DNA from: Planosporangium flavigriseum
Lineage (GTDB): Bacteria; Actinomycetota; Actinomycetes; Mycobacteriales; Micromonosporaceae
Length of the DNA stretch: 64,000 nt
Assembly: GCF_011947225.1 (NCBI RefSeq)
Contig: NZ_JAATVW010000005.1
Location: 186,001-250,000 of the forward strand
Reading direction: 5' to 3'
Shown here piece after piece: positions 53,863 to 61,343 of the stretch. Position 1 is the stretch's first letter. The number at the start of each line of letters is the position of its first letter. Below the pieces are notes generated by a model, which was not told the DNA's origin, searched no databases, and was given only the letters and a program-made list of their open reading frames with translations. The translations under genes and the position numbers were made by a program.

Positions 53863-55707
53863 CTAGGCCCCGTTGAACCGCCACACCGTCACGTCGGCCG
53901 CCTGCCGGCCCGGGCCGAACAGCGCCTCGAGGGTCTGGCGTAGCTGGACCCCGTTGACCTGGTCGCGGTCGGCCAGGACCAGGCACGACGCCCCCCAGTA
54001 CGCGATATCCTCGCGGGCCCGATCCTGGTCGGCCGCCGTGATCTCGGGCACCATCCCGGTGCGCTCGACGGCGTTGAGTAGCTGGGAGGTCGGGCGCGAG
54101 TAGATGCCTATCGACGCCCGGCCACCGGCGGCATAGGGCCCGATGAAGAAGCCCTCCGGGATGGCGAAGGCGGCGTTGGCCGCTGTCGCCCAGCGCATTT
54201 TGTCCGGGTTGCCGGGGTTGGGCAGCGGTGCCGGTACGAGGACCCCGCCGGGCCGTACGCACTCGCGCCACTGACCCTCGGTGAAGAACCGGGGGGCCGG
54301 GGCCCGCTCGATGGTGGGCAGCGGTTTCGGCACGAGCGGCAGCAGGGCCAGGGCCGCGATCGCCGGCACGAGCAGGCGCAGGTCCCGGCGGTCGTCGCGG
54401 AGTGCCCGGTCGATCATCATGGCGAGCACGATCGCGAAGACCGGGATGAGGACGAGGGCAAACCGGGTCGGCAGCGCCCCGTCGATCACCGGTAGCCCGT
54501 GCAGCAGCCGGTACGGGCCGCTCTGTCCGGTCCGCGTGCCGTTGACCACGATGCGGGGCCCGAGCGCGAGGGCAGCCATGATCAGGCCGGTGACGGCGCT
54601 GGCGAGGACGACCGGGCGCCGCCACAGCCAGCCGACGGCCCCGACGATGACGAGCAGCAGCGGTACGCCGAAGAACGTGTTGTACTCCGCCGGGCCGCTG
54701 ACCAGCCGGGCCGCCGCCGGGATGCCGAACCAGGACAGCGGCGAGAACGACCAGAATCCCCGCAGGTCGGCGGAGAAGAAATCGGGCGAGAACGGCCCGT
54801 TGGGCACGTGCTGTGGTCCGGAGAACTGGACCGACAGTGGGTAGGCCAGCACGAGAACGGCGAGCGTGGCGCCGACGGCCAGGCCACTCGCGAGCGGCCG
54901 GAACGCCCGGCCCGCGCGCTTCGGGGTGATCAGCGCGTACACCAGGCAGAACAGTGCCAGCGTCGCCGCGGTGAGGAACAGGACCTCCTCGCCCAGGAAC
55001 AGTTGTACGCACACGATCGCGCCGAGCAGCGCGCCGGTGCCGGCGACGCGGCGCATCCAGCGCAGGCGGGGGAGGTCGCCCGGCGTACGGGCGAGCCGCA
55101 CCACGCACCACACGACCGCGGGGACCAGCCACTGTGCCGTGATGTGCAGGTGGGCGTTGGCCTGCGAGACCATGCCCGGGGCGTATGCGCAGAACGCCGC
55201 GCCGGTCGCGGCGGCGGCCCGGTGCAGCCGCAGCGTACGGGAGAGCAGCAGGTACCAGGCGATGCCGGTGGCCGCGAGGTTGCCGGCGACGGCGATCGCG
55301 AAGCTGACCGGAGCGCCCAGCGTGAACGTCACCGGGGCGAGGATCACGCCGAGGACGACCATGGACGCGTTGCTGAGCAGGTTGATGCCGTCGGGCGCGT
55401 TCAGCAGGTGGCTGACCAGGTGCAGGTCGCCGGTCCAGAAGCGGCCCCCCTGCGCCAGGAGCCATTCGACGAGCGCCTGATCATGGGGATTAAGGGCCAA
55501 TGCCCGGTTTGTTGGGCTTACTAGCAGGCGGTGCGTGAGCGCTACTCCTGCCAGGAGCAGCGCCGCGCAGACCGACAGGTCTGCCAGACCGGGCCCGCGC
55601 CTGGCAGAAACAGGTGTGTGGGGAGTGGACGACTGAGCCGGTCGGTCGGTGTTTTTCGGCTGCTCAGCGCCCTCGGAGTTCTCAGCGGCCGACGGCAGGG
55701 TAGTCAC
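53863..55707 (-). CDS. Polytopic GT-C-type membrane protein
   Basis: 614 residues if it starts at GTG 55707, which follows a TACCGT box by 7 nt (leaderless type); the frame is open up to GTG 55746 (627 residues). About ten membrane helices with large outer loops and a C-terminal soluble domain. The layout and an early acidic/His loop resemble GT-C glycosyltransferases or DUF2079/DUF6311-type proteins, but there is no motif strong enough for a specific call. If the longer start is used, codon 5 is a TTA. The gene is divergent from tRNA-Leu(UAA). Confidence 0.72.
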   Translation of the reverse strand: MTTLPSAAENSEGAEQPKNTDRPAQSSTPHTPVSARRGPGLADLSVCAALLLAGVALTHRLLVSPTNRALALNPHDQALVEWLLAQGGRFWTGDLHLVSHLLNAPDGINLLSNASMVVLGVILAPVTFTLGAPVSFAIAVAGNLAATGIAWYLLLSRTLRLHRAAAATGAAFCAYAPGMVSQANAHLHITAQWLVPAVVWCVVRLARTPGDLPRLRWMRRVAGTGALLGAIVCVQLFLGEEVLFLTAATLALFCLVYALITPKRAGRAFRPLASGLAVGATLAVLVLAYPLSVQFSGPQHVPNGPFSPDFFSADLRGFWSFSPLSWFGIPAAARLVSGPAEYNTFFGVPLLLVIVGAVGWLWRRPVVLASAVTGLIMAALALGPRIVVNGTRTGQSGPYRLLHGLPVIDGALPTRFALVLIPVFAIVLAMMIDRALRDDRRDLRLLVPAIAALALLPLVPKPLPTIERAPAPRFFTEGQWRECVRPGGVLVPAPLPNPGNPDKMRWATAANAAFAIPEGFFIGPYAAGGRASIGIYSRPTSQLLNAVERTGMVPEITAADQDRAREDIAYWGASCLVLADRDQVNGVQLRQTLEALFGPGRQAADVTVWRFNGA

Positions 55708-55787
55708 CCGGACGACGGTAACCCGGACCAGTAAGCCGGTGTGCACTCAGTCCCTCACCCGTTACCGTGAACGCATTCGCCTCACCG

Positions 55788-55871
55788 GCCCGGGTGGTGG
55801 AAAGGCAGACACGGCCGCCTTAAAAGCGGCTGCCGCGAGGCGTGCGGGTTCGACCCCCGCCCCGGGCACCA
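55788..55871 (+). tRNA. bldA: tRNA-Leu(UAA), bldA type
   Basis: Acceptor stem GCCCGGG (55788-55794) pairs with CCCGGGC (55861-55867), followed by discriminator A and an encoded CCA. The anticodon stem GCCGC/GCGGC encloses the loop CTTAAAA, giving anticodon UAA. A long variable arm (TGCCGCGAGGCG) identifies a class II leucine tRNA, and the T arm GCGGG-TTCGACC-CCCGC is regular. In high-GC actinomycetes this is the only tRNA reading UUA codons; in Streptomyces it is bldA and controls development and secondary metabolism through rare TTA codons. A T6 run (55885-55890) follows as a terminator. Confidence 0.93.
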
Positions 55872-55899
55872 TGTCCCTGTAATCTTTTTTAAGCCTTAT

Positions 55900-55920
55900 T
55901 GCAGGTAGGCGGTAATCTTG
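55900..55920 (+). promoter_or_regulatory. Promoter motif shared with the chemoreceptor gene (copy 2)
   Basis: TGCAGGTAGG-CGG-TAATCTTG; 18 of 21 bases equal the copy at 51659. It lies 32 bp before the BI-1 start codon. Confidence 0.6.
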
Positions 55921-55952
55921 TGACGTCCTAATTCGTGGGTGGGAGGCCGCCA

Positions 55953-56699
55953 GTGCAAAGTTCCAATCCGGTTCTGACCCGGCTCGGTGAGACCGCTTCA
56001 CGGGAGCGCCTGTCCGCCGGCCGCATGATGACCCTCGACGACGTCGTCGTTCGTACCGTCGGGCTGCTCGCCCTCACCGGTGTGAGCGGTGCCCTGAGTT
56101 GGAACCTCATTCCCGAGTCGCCGGTCATGTTCCTGGCCATGGTCGGCTCGGTGCTGGCCGGCCTGGTCCTGGGTCTGGTCATTTCGTTCGCCCGAATTAC
56201 CAACCCGTTCGTCATCGGCGCCTACGCCGTGATCCAGGGCATCCTCCTCGGCGTCGTCAGCCGCTACTACGAGCGAGCCTTCGACGGCATCGTGATACAG
56301 GCGGTCATCGGCACGTTCGGCGTGTTCGCCGGCATGGCCGTGCTCTACAAGATGCGGGTGCTGCGGGCTACTCCCAAGTTCACCCGGTTCGTTATCGGTG
56401 CCCTCATCGGCGTCGTGGTGATGAGCCTGGCCAACTGGATCCTGGCGATGGTCACCGGCGAGTCGCCGCTGCGGGCCAACAGCGCCACGGGCGAGGTCGG
56501 CTGGCTGCCGATCGTCTTCAGCCTGGTCTGCATCGGGGTCGGCGCGCTGACGTTCATCCTGGACTTCGACATGATCGAGAAGGGCGTGAATTACGGGCTG
56601 CCGGAGAAGTACTCGTGGTACTGCGCCTTCGGTCTGCTTGCCGGCCTGGTCTTCCTGTACTGGGAGATCCTGCGACTGCTGAGCTACCTGCGCCGATGA
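55953..56699 (+). CDS. Bax inhibitor-1/YccA-family membrane protein
   Basis: 248 residues from GTG 55953, with GGGAGG 6 nt upstream (a GTG at 55935 is in frame but lies ahead of the SD). Seven predicted membrane helices; after a 30-residue N-terminal tail with MMTLDDVVVRTVGLLAL, the family signature DFDMIEKGVNYGLPEKYSWY is present near the sixth helix. BI-1-like proteins conduct calcium or protons in bacterial homologues; the role here is unknown. Overlaps the next gene by four bases. Confidence 0.92.
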   Translation: MQSSNPVLTRLGETASRERLSAGRMMTLDDVVVRTVGLLALTGVSGALSWNLIPESPVMFLAMVGSVLAGLVLGLVISFARITNPFVIGAYAVIQGILLGVVSRYYERAFDGIVIQAVIGTFGVFAGMAVLYKMRVLRATPKFTRFVIGALIGVVVMSLANWILAMVTGESPLRANSATGEVGWLPIVFSLVCIGVGALTFILDFDMIEKGVNYGLPEKYSWYCAFGLLAGLVFLYWEILRLLSYLRR

Positions 56700-57016
56700 C
56701 CACCGAGTTGAGCCGCGCGGTCGACCGGCTGCTCAACCATGTATCGCACTGGACGCCGCCCCGGTGGGCGGCGTCCGCTGCGTCGGGGGCCGGTACGCGG
56801 GCGGACGTGATGTACGCGCTGCTCCAGCGACTCGCCGATCTCGCGGCCGACACCGAGGGGCAGCCGCACCGAGTCGTACCGCGCCTGGACAACCTGCTGG
56901 GCCTGCCCGACCAGCTACGGGTGATCGTGACCGACCTGGTCGTGGCGAACCCCGACGAGGCGACGCTCGCGACCGCGACCCACCTCGTCAACGAGACGAA
57001 CACGTCGATCGACTAG
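56696..57016 (+). CDS. Hypothetical soluble protein coupled to BI-1 gene
   Basis: 106 residues. ATG 56696 overlaps the BI-1 stop (ATGA), so it is translationally coupled. The sequence is soluble, mainly helical, with RAVDRLLNHVSHWTPPRW at the N-terminus, a DVMYALLQRLADLAAD helix and a C-terminal DLVVANPDEATLATATHLV. I do not recognise a family. It ends before a perfect palindromic terminator. Confidence 0.75.
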   Translation: MTTELSRAVDRLLNHVSHWTPPRWAASAASGAGTRADVMYALLQRLADLAADTEGQPHRVVPRLDNLLGLPDQLRVIVTDLVVANPDEATLATATHLVNETNTSID

Positions 57017-57021
57017 TAGAA

Positions 57022-57059
57022 CCAATGGCGGCCCGGGAGATCTCCCGGGCCGCCATTGG
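57022..57059. terminator. Bidirectional palindromic terminator
   Basis: 38-bp perfect palindrome, CCAATGGCGGCCCGGGAGA (57022-57040) with its exact complement (57041-57059) and no unpaired loop beyond the turn, between the convergent hypothetical and thiolase genes. Confidence 0.88.
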
Positions 57060-57073
57060 CTTCAGGACCGATG

Positions 57074-58321
57074 TCAGGACAGGCGCTCGATCACCATGGC
57101 CATGCCCTGGCCACCGCCGACGCACATGGTCTCCAGGCCGATGCTCTTGTCGTGCCAGTCGAGCGCGTTGATCAGGGTGCCGGTGATGCGCGCCCCGGTC
57201 ATGCCGAACGGGTGGCCGACGGCGATCGCCCCGCCCATCACGTTGAGCTTCTCCAGCGGAATGCCGAGCTGCTGGTACGAGGGGATCACCTGCGCGGCGA
57301 ACGCCTCGTTGATCTCGACCAGGTCCACGTCGTTGATGCTCATGCCGGCGCGGGCGAGGGCCTGCTTCGACGCTTCGACCGGGCCCAGTCCCATGATCTC
57401 CGGTGACAGGGCGGTCACGCCGGTGGACACGATCCGGGCCAGCGGCGTGATGCCGAGCTCCCGGGCCTTCGTGTCAGACATGATCACCACGGCGGCGGCG
57501 CCGTCGTTGAGCGGGCAGCAGTTGGCGGCCGTGATCCGCCCGTCGGGCCGGAACACCGGCTTGAGCCCCGCTACCGCCTCGTACGTGACGCCGGCGCGCG
57601 GGCCGTCGTCGGTCGACACGACCTCGCCGGACGGCGTCGTCACGGGCGTGATCTCGCGGGCCCAGAAACCGTCGGCGATCGCCTTCTCGGCCAGGTTCTG
57701 GCTGCGGACACCGAACCGGTCCATCTCGTCGCGGCTGACGTCGTACACCTGCGCGAGGTTCTCGGCGGTCTGGCCCATGGAGATGTAGATGTCGGGCCGG
57801 TCGCCCTGGTCCCGCGGGTCGGTCCAGGTCGGCGCACCGCCCTGGGAGCGTTTCTCGGTACGGGCGCCGGCCTCGGCGAACTTCGGGTTCTCCCAGCCCC
57901 CGCCCACTGCGGCCTGGGCCTCCGGCGGCAGGCCGTCGGAGTTGCCGCGGACGTACCGGGAGACCATCTCCACGCCGGCGGAGATGAACACGTCGCCCTC
58001 ACCGGCCTTGATGGCGTGGAACGCCATCCGGGTGGTCTGCAGCGACGAGGCACAGTACCGGGTCAGCGTGGCGCCGGGTAGGTGGTCGTAGCCGGCCAGC
58101 ACCGATACGACGCGGGCCATGTTGAAGCCCTGCTCGCCCCCTGGCAGACCGCACCCGAGGTAAAGGTCGTCGATCTCACGCGGGTCGAGCTGGGGCACCT
58201 TGCCGAGGGCGGCGTTGACAATGGTGGCGGCGAGGTCGTCGGGACGGACCTCCCGCAGGGATCCCTTGACCGCCCGGCCGATGGGGGAGCGGGCGGTCGC
58301 GACAATGACGGCTTCGGGCAT
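57074..58321 (-). CDS. Acetyl-CoA C-acyltransferase (thiolase)
   Basis: 415 residues from ATG 58321; TAACGT lies 7 nt upstream (leaderless type). Thiolase active-site residues are present: nucleophile Cys in YCASSLQTTRMA near residue 90, His in GHPFGMTGAR, and the second Cys in CVGGGQGMA. It is most like FadA/AtoB-type enzymes of actinomycetes. It may work in fatty-acid degradation or acetoacetyl-CoA formation; no other beta-oxidation gene is nearby. It is convergent with the BI-1 unit. Confidence 0.92.
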   Translation of the reverse strand: MPEAVIVATARSPIGRAVKGSLREVRPDDLAATIVNAALGKVPQLDPREIDDLYLGCGLPGGEQGFNMARVVSVLAGYDHLPGATLTRYCASSLQTTRMAFHAIKAGEGDVFISAGVEMVSRYVRGNSDGLPPEAQAAVGGGWENPKFAEAGARTEKRSQGGAPTWTDPRDQGDRPDIYISMGQTAENLAQVYDVSRDEMDRFGVRSQNLAEKAIADGFWAREITPVTTPSGEVVSTDDGPRAGVTYEAVAGLKPVFRPDGRITAANCCPLNDGAAAVVIMSDTKARELGITPLARIVSTGVTALSPEIMGLGPVEASKQALARAGMSINDVDLVEINEAFAAQVIPSYQQLGIPLEKLNVMGGAIAVGHPFGMTGARITGTLINALDWHDKSIGLETMCVGGGQGMAMVIERLS

Positions 58322-58379
58322 GCCGGTCACGTTACCCGTGTTGCTACCCGCCGGTAAGTTGACTTCGTCACTGATGTCT

Positions 58380-59159
58380 TTACCGCGGGACCGCGGCGGC
58401 CTCGGTCACCGCGGGCAGCAACGCATGCGCCCAGACGCGGTACCCGTCGGCCGACGGGTGGTAACCGTCGTGGCAGTAGGTGCCCGCGTCGGCCCGGAAC
58501 ACCGCGCCGGTCTGTCCGGCCAGGTCGACGGGGACCGCGCCGAAGGCGATGACCGCGGCCGTCTGCGCCCTGGCCAGTCGCCGCGCCTGCCAGCCGACCA
58601 ACTGGCGCAGTGGCGGCGGGAACGCTCGCGCAGAGCCGAGGTCGGGGCAGGTGCCGACCACGACCGCCACCCCGGCGGCGCACAACCGACGCACGGCCGA
58701 AGCGAGGTCGTCGGCGGCCTCCTCTGGTGGGGTGAAGTGGATCGCGTCGTTGCCGCCCACGAGAATCACCGCGACATCGGGTCGGGTGCCGACCAGCGCC
58801 CGCGCCACCTGCGTACCGAGGTCGCCCGAGCGGGAGCCGGAGACCGCCACGCTGGACAGTTCCACCCGCCGGCCGCCGGGGGCGTCGGCCAGCAGCCTCG
58901 CGAGTTGGCCGCCGACGGTGTCGGTGACGCGTTCGACGCCGACACCGAGCGCGGTCGAGTCGCCCAGGAGTACCAACCGCAGCTCAGGCGCCCCGGAGTT
59001 GCCCAGCGACGCCCGCATCGCCAAGCGCAGATCGGGCTGCGCGTATCTGCGGCTGCGCGCCAGCATCGCCTGTCCAGCCAGGACCGCCGCGCCGCCGACA
59101 GTACCGGCGATCACCGTGACCGCGGCCGCCTGCCCGAGACGCCGGATGACGCTGCTCAT
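58380..59159 (-). CDS. SGNH/GDSL hydrolase, copy 1
   Basis: 259 residues from ATG 59159 (an alternative GTG at 59183 overlaps the upstream gene). One membrane anchor (AAAVTVIAGTVGGAAVLAGQAML) precedes the hydrolase domain. SGNH blocks: LLGDSTALGVG (Ser), SGSRSGDLG (Gly), VGGNDAIHF (Asn), and DGYHPSADGY (Asp/His). It is probably an extracytoplasmic esterase or acetyl-hydrolase. Adjacent to and related to the upstream SGNH gene. Confidence 0.88.
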   Translation of the reverse strand: MSSVIRRLGQAAAVTVIAGTVGGAAVLAGQAMLARSRRYAQPDLRLAMRASLGNSGAPELRLVLLGDSTALGVGVERVTDTVGGQLARLLADAPGGRRVELSSVAVSGSRSGDLGTQVARALVGTRPDVAVILVGGNDAIHFTPPEEAADDLASAVRRLCAAGVAVVVGTCPDLGSARAFPPPLRQLVGWQARRLARAQTAAVIAFGAVPVDLAGQTGAVFRADAGTYCHDGYHPSADGYRVWAHALLPAVTEAAAVPR

Positions 59160-59172
59160 GCTGCCTGCTCGC

Positions 59173-60222
59173 TCATGTGCCACTCCACTCGGACGCCTGC
59201 TGCTCTTGCTGCTCCTGCTGCAAGCGTACGTGCGACGGATCGGTGGGATGCTCCGTGCGCCGCCACACCCGGCGGCGCAGCTGCGCCCACGCCCCGGCCG
59301 GTCCGTGGTCCCGACCGGCGACCTGGACGGCGCTCAATTCGGTACCGGCGCGTTCGACGGCTTCGATGGCCGCGGCCGGCAGGCTGCGCACCCCTTCGCC
59401 CCGACCGAGGTGGGAGCGGCTGGTGTGGTCCTCATCAGTCAACGCCGCGATCACGGTTGTCAGGAGCGCGGCGGCGGCCACCGCGTACCCGTCGCCGGAG
59501 GGGTGGAACCGGTCCCAACTGAACATCCGGTCGGGCTCGGCCGCGAACGCGGGGCCCAGCAGGTCACCTAAGGAGACAGTGCGCCCGCCAGCCTGGACCA
59601 CGGCCACCGTCTGGGCCGCGGCCAACTGCCGGCTCGAGCGGCGCGCCACCCAGCGCAGCGGCGGCTGGATCGGCTGGATCGTGCCGAGGTCCGGGCAGGT
59701 GCCGACGACGACCTCCGCGCCGGCCTCTTTCAACGCCCGTACGGCCTTGACGAGATGGCGGACCGACTCGTTCAGTGGCTGGCGGTGGGTCACGTCGTTG
59801 CCCCCGACCAGGATGATCGCCACGTCGGGTCCGATCTCGATTGCCCGCTCCACCTGGGGGCCGAGGGTGCGGGATTCGGCACCGACGACGGCCAGGCAGT
59901 GCAGGGTGACGGGGCGGCGTAACTCTTCCGACAGCCCGGCCGCGATCAGCGCACCGGGGGTGTTGCGCGCCACATCCGCCCCGTACCCCGCGGCGGTCGA
60001 GTCACCGAGCACCGTGATGGTGATCGGCTCGCCGTCGTGCTCGGTGCCGTACCGGCCGTCACAGCGTGGCGGCGGCGCCTCGGCCATCGGGATCACGCGC
60101 CGGGCCCGCATGGCCTGACCGACGACCAGCCCGGTCAGTACGGCTCCGACCGCGGTCAGGCTGCCGGCGCCGTAAGCGCCTGCCGTGGCGATTCGGCGTA
60201 CGTGACTGCTCGTCTGCGCCAT
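59173..60222 (-). CDS. SGNH/GDSL hydrolase, copy 2 with C-terminal extension
   Basis: 349 residues, with GGGAGG 4 nt upstream of ATG 60222. Membrane anchor near residues 13-37, SGNH blocks VLGDSTAAGYG, VGAESRTLG, VGGNDVTHR and DRFHPSGDGY. Beyond the catalytic domain it has an extra ~95-residue C-terminal tail that is charged and ends in a Gln-rich run, absent from copy 1. Two in-frame TTA codons (59922-59920 and 59571-59569) are present; both are rare in this genome. The gene is a tandem paralogue of the downstream one and likely cotranscribed with it. Confidence 0.88.
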   Translation of the reverse strand: MAQTSSHVRRIATAGAYGAGSLTAVGAVLTGLVVGQAMRARRVIPMAEAPPPRCDGRYGTEHDGEPITITVLGDSTAAGYGADVARNTPGALIAAGLSEELRRPVTLHCLAVVGAESRTLGPQVERAIEIGPDVAIILVGGNDVTHRQPLNESVRHLVKAVRALKEAGAEVVVGTCPDLGTIQPIQPPLRWVARRSSRQLAAAQTVAVVQAGGRTVSLGDLLGPAFAAEPDRMFSWDRFHPSGDGYAVAAAALLTTVIAALTDEDHTSRSHLGRGEGVRSLPAAAIEAVERAGTELSAVQVAGRDHGPAGAWAQLRRRVWRRTEHPTDPSHVRLQQEQQEQQASEWSGT

Positions 60223-60366
60223 TGGTCCTCCCGCACGGTGATGCGTCCAATGATCGCTCAGCTTCGCCCGGGTTGCCGGTCGGAAACTGACGTCTTAGGT
60301 ACATACCAACCACAGGAGTACCGCTCGCGCGGTGCGGTTCAGGAGCCAAAGCGCGTCATCCGGGTG

Positions 60367-60777
60367 TCATCCCGAGCGGTCGGGGCCGGCCCGGGTCGGT
60401 TCGATGCGGATCAGTACCCGCTGCTCACGCTCCATCGCGGCGCGGTAGTCGGCCCAGTCCGGGTGCTCGCCGGAGACCCGCCGGTAGTAGTCGACGAGCG
60501 GCTCCATCGCCTCGGGCAGGTCGACGATCGTGGCCCGCCCCTCCACCTGAATCCAGCGTCCGAAGAAGGTGTCCGGCAGCACGCAGACGTACGCCTGCGG
60601 ATCGCGGCGCAGGTTGCGCACCTTGTACGCGGTCTGCCGGCTGCTGATGACAATGTATCCGTCGTCGTCGACGGCGACGGTGACCGGTGACATCTGCGGC
60701 GAGCAGTCGGCACGCCGGGTGGCGAGTACGGCGCGGTGTTGCTCCGCGACAATCGCGCGGGCGGCATCGAGATCCAT
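60367..60777 (-). CDS. PPOX-class F420-dependent oxidoreductase family protein
   Basis: 136 residues from ATG 60777. A split-barrel flavin/F420-binding fold: VLATRRADCSPQMSPVTVAVDDDGYIVISS, the KVRNLRRDPQAYVCVL segment and WIQVEGRATIVDLPEAME are the typical TIGR03618-type pattern. Likely uses F420 (common in actinomycetes) or FMN; the substrate is unknown. It is divergent from the DUF1232 gene. Confidence 0.85.
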   Translation of the reverse strand: MDLDAARAIVAEQHRAVLATRRADCSPQMSPVTVAVDDDGYIVISSRQTAYKVRNLRRDPQAYVCVLPDTFFGRWIQVEGRATIVDLPEAMEPLVDYYRRVSGEHPDWADYRAAMEREQRVLIRIEPTRAGPDRSG

Positions 60778-60933
60778 GACCCGATTCTTGCGCCTCGGGC
60801 GCCGCCGCGCCTGCTCCCATCGTGGCGCTCTCGTCATCCGTTCGGGTGGCCGCGGTGGCGCGCACCGGGCACCATGGAGGGCGCCCGGCCCATTCGGGTC
60901 GGCGAATGCTCACCGAGGGCGATGAGGTACACC

Positions 60934-61314
60934 ATGGTGGGAACCTTGCGACGGCGAATGGCCTGGACGGCGCTCCTCCGTGTCTTCAAGCCCGGTACGC
61001 CGGGCCTGGGCAAGCGGATCGCGGCAATACCGCGAATGATCGCCGCGACGATGCGGGGCCAGTACGACGGCAAGTCCCGGCTGGCCATGACGGCGGTCGC
61101 GGGGATGTATATCGTCTCGCCGGTCGACGTCGTACCCGAGGCGGTGTTCCTGCTGCTCGGCCTCGTCGACGATGCCGCGGTGGTGGCGTGGCTCGCCGGG
61201 GCGATCCTGGACGAGACCGAGCGGTTCCTGGAGTGGGAGCGCCAACAAGCGATGACCATTCCGGGTCAGAGCGTTCCTGGCTTTCCATCTGACGGTCGCG
61301 GTCGACCGGCATAA
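60934..61314 (+). CDS. DUF1232 (YkvA-like) membrane protein
   Basis: 126 residues from ATG 60934, with GAGG 6 nt upstream. The DUF1232 motif is clear: MYIVSPVDVVPEAVFLLLGLVDDAAVVAWL, in which SPVDVVPE and GLVDDA are the family's conserved elements flanking a membrane helix. Function is unknown across the family. Precedes the cystathionine beta-synthase gene by 29 bp; the latter has its own promoter. Confidence 0.85.
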   Translation: MVGTLRRRMAWTALLRVFKPGTPGLGKRIAAIPRMIAATMRGQYDGKSRLAMTAVAGMYIVSPVDVVPEAVFLLLGLVDDAAVVAWLAGAILDETERFLEWERQQAMTIPGQSVPGFPSDGRGRPA

Positions 61315-61330
61315 AGGTCGATCACGGCGC

Positions 61331-61336
61331 TAGGCT
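61331..61336 (+). promoter_or_regulatory. -10 element, leaderless cystathionine beta-synthase gene
   Basis: TAGGCT ends 7 nt before the GTG at 61344; there is no SD. Confidence 0.55.
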
Positions 61337-61343
61337 GGCGCCC

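Noticed and set aside
53863-55746. GTG 55746 as the start of the GT-C-like protein
   Set aside because: No SD or promoter fits it, whereas GTG 55707 follows a TACCGT box by 7 nt; kept as an alternative because it would add a TTA codon.
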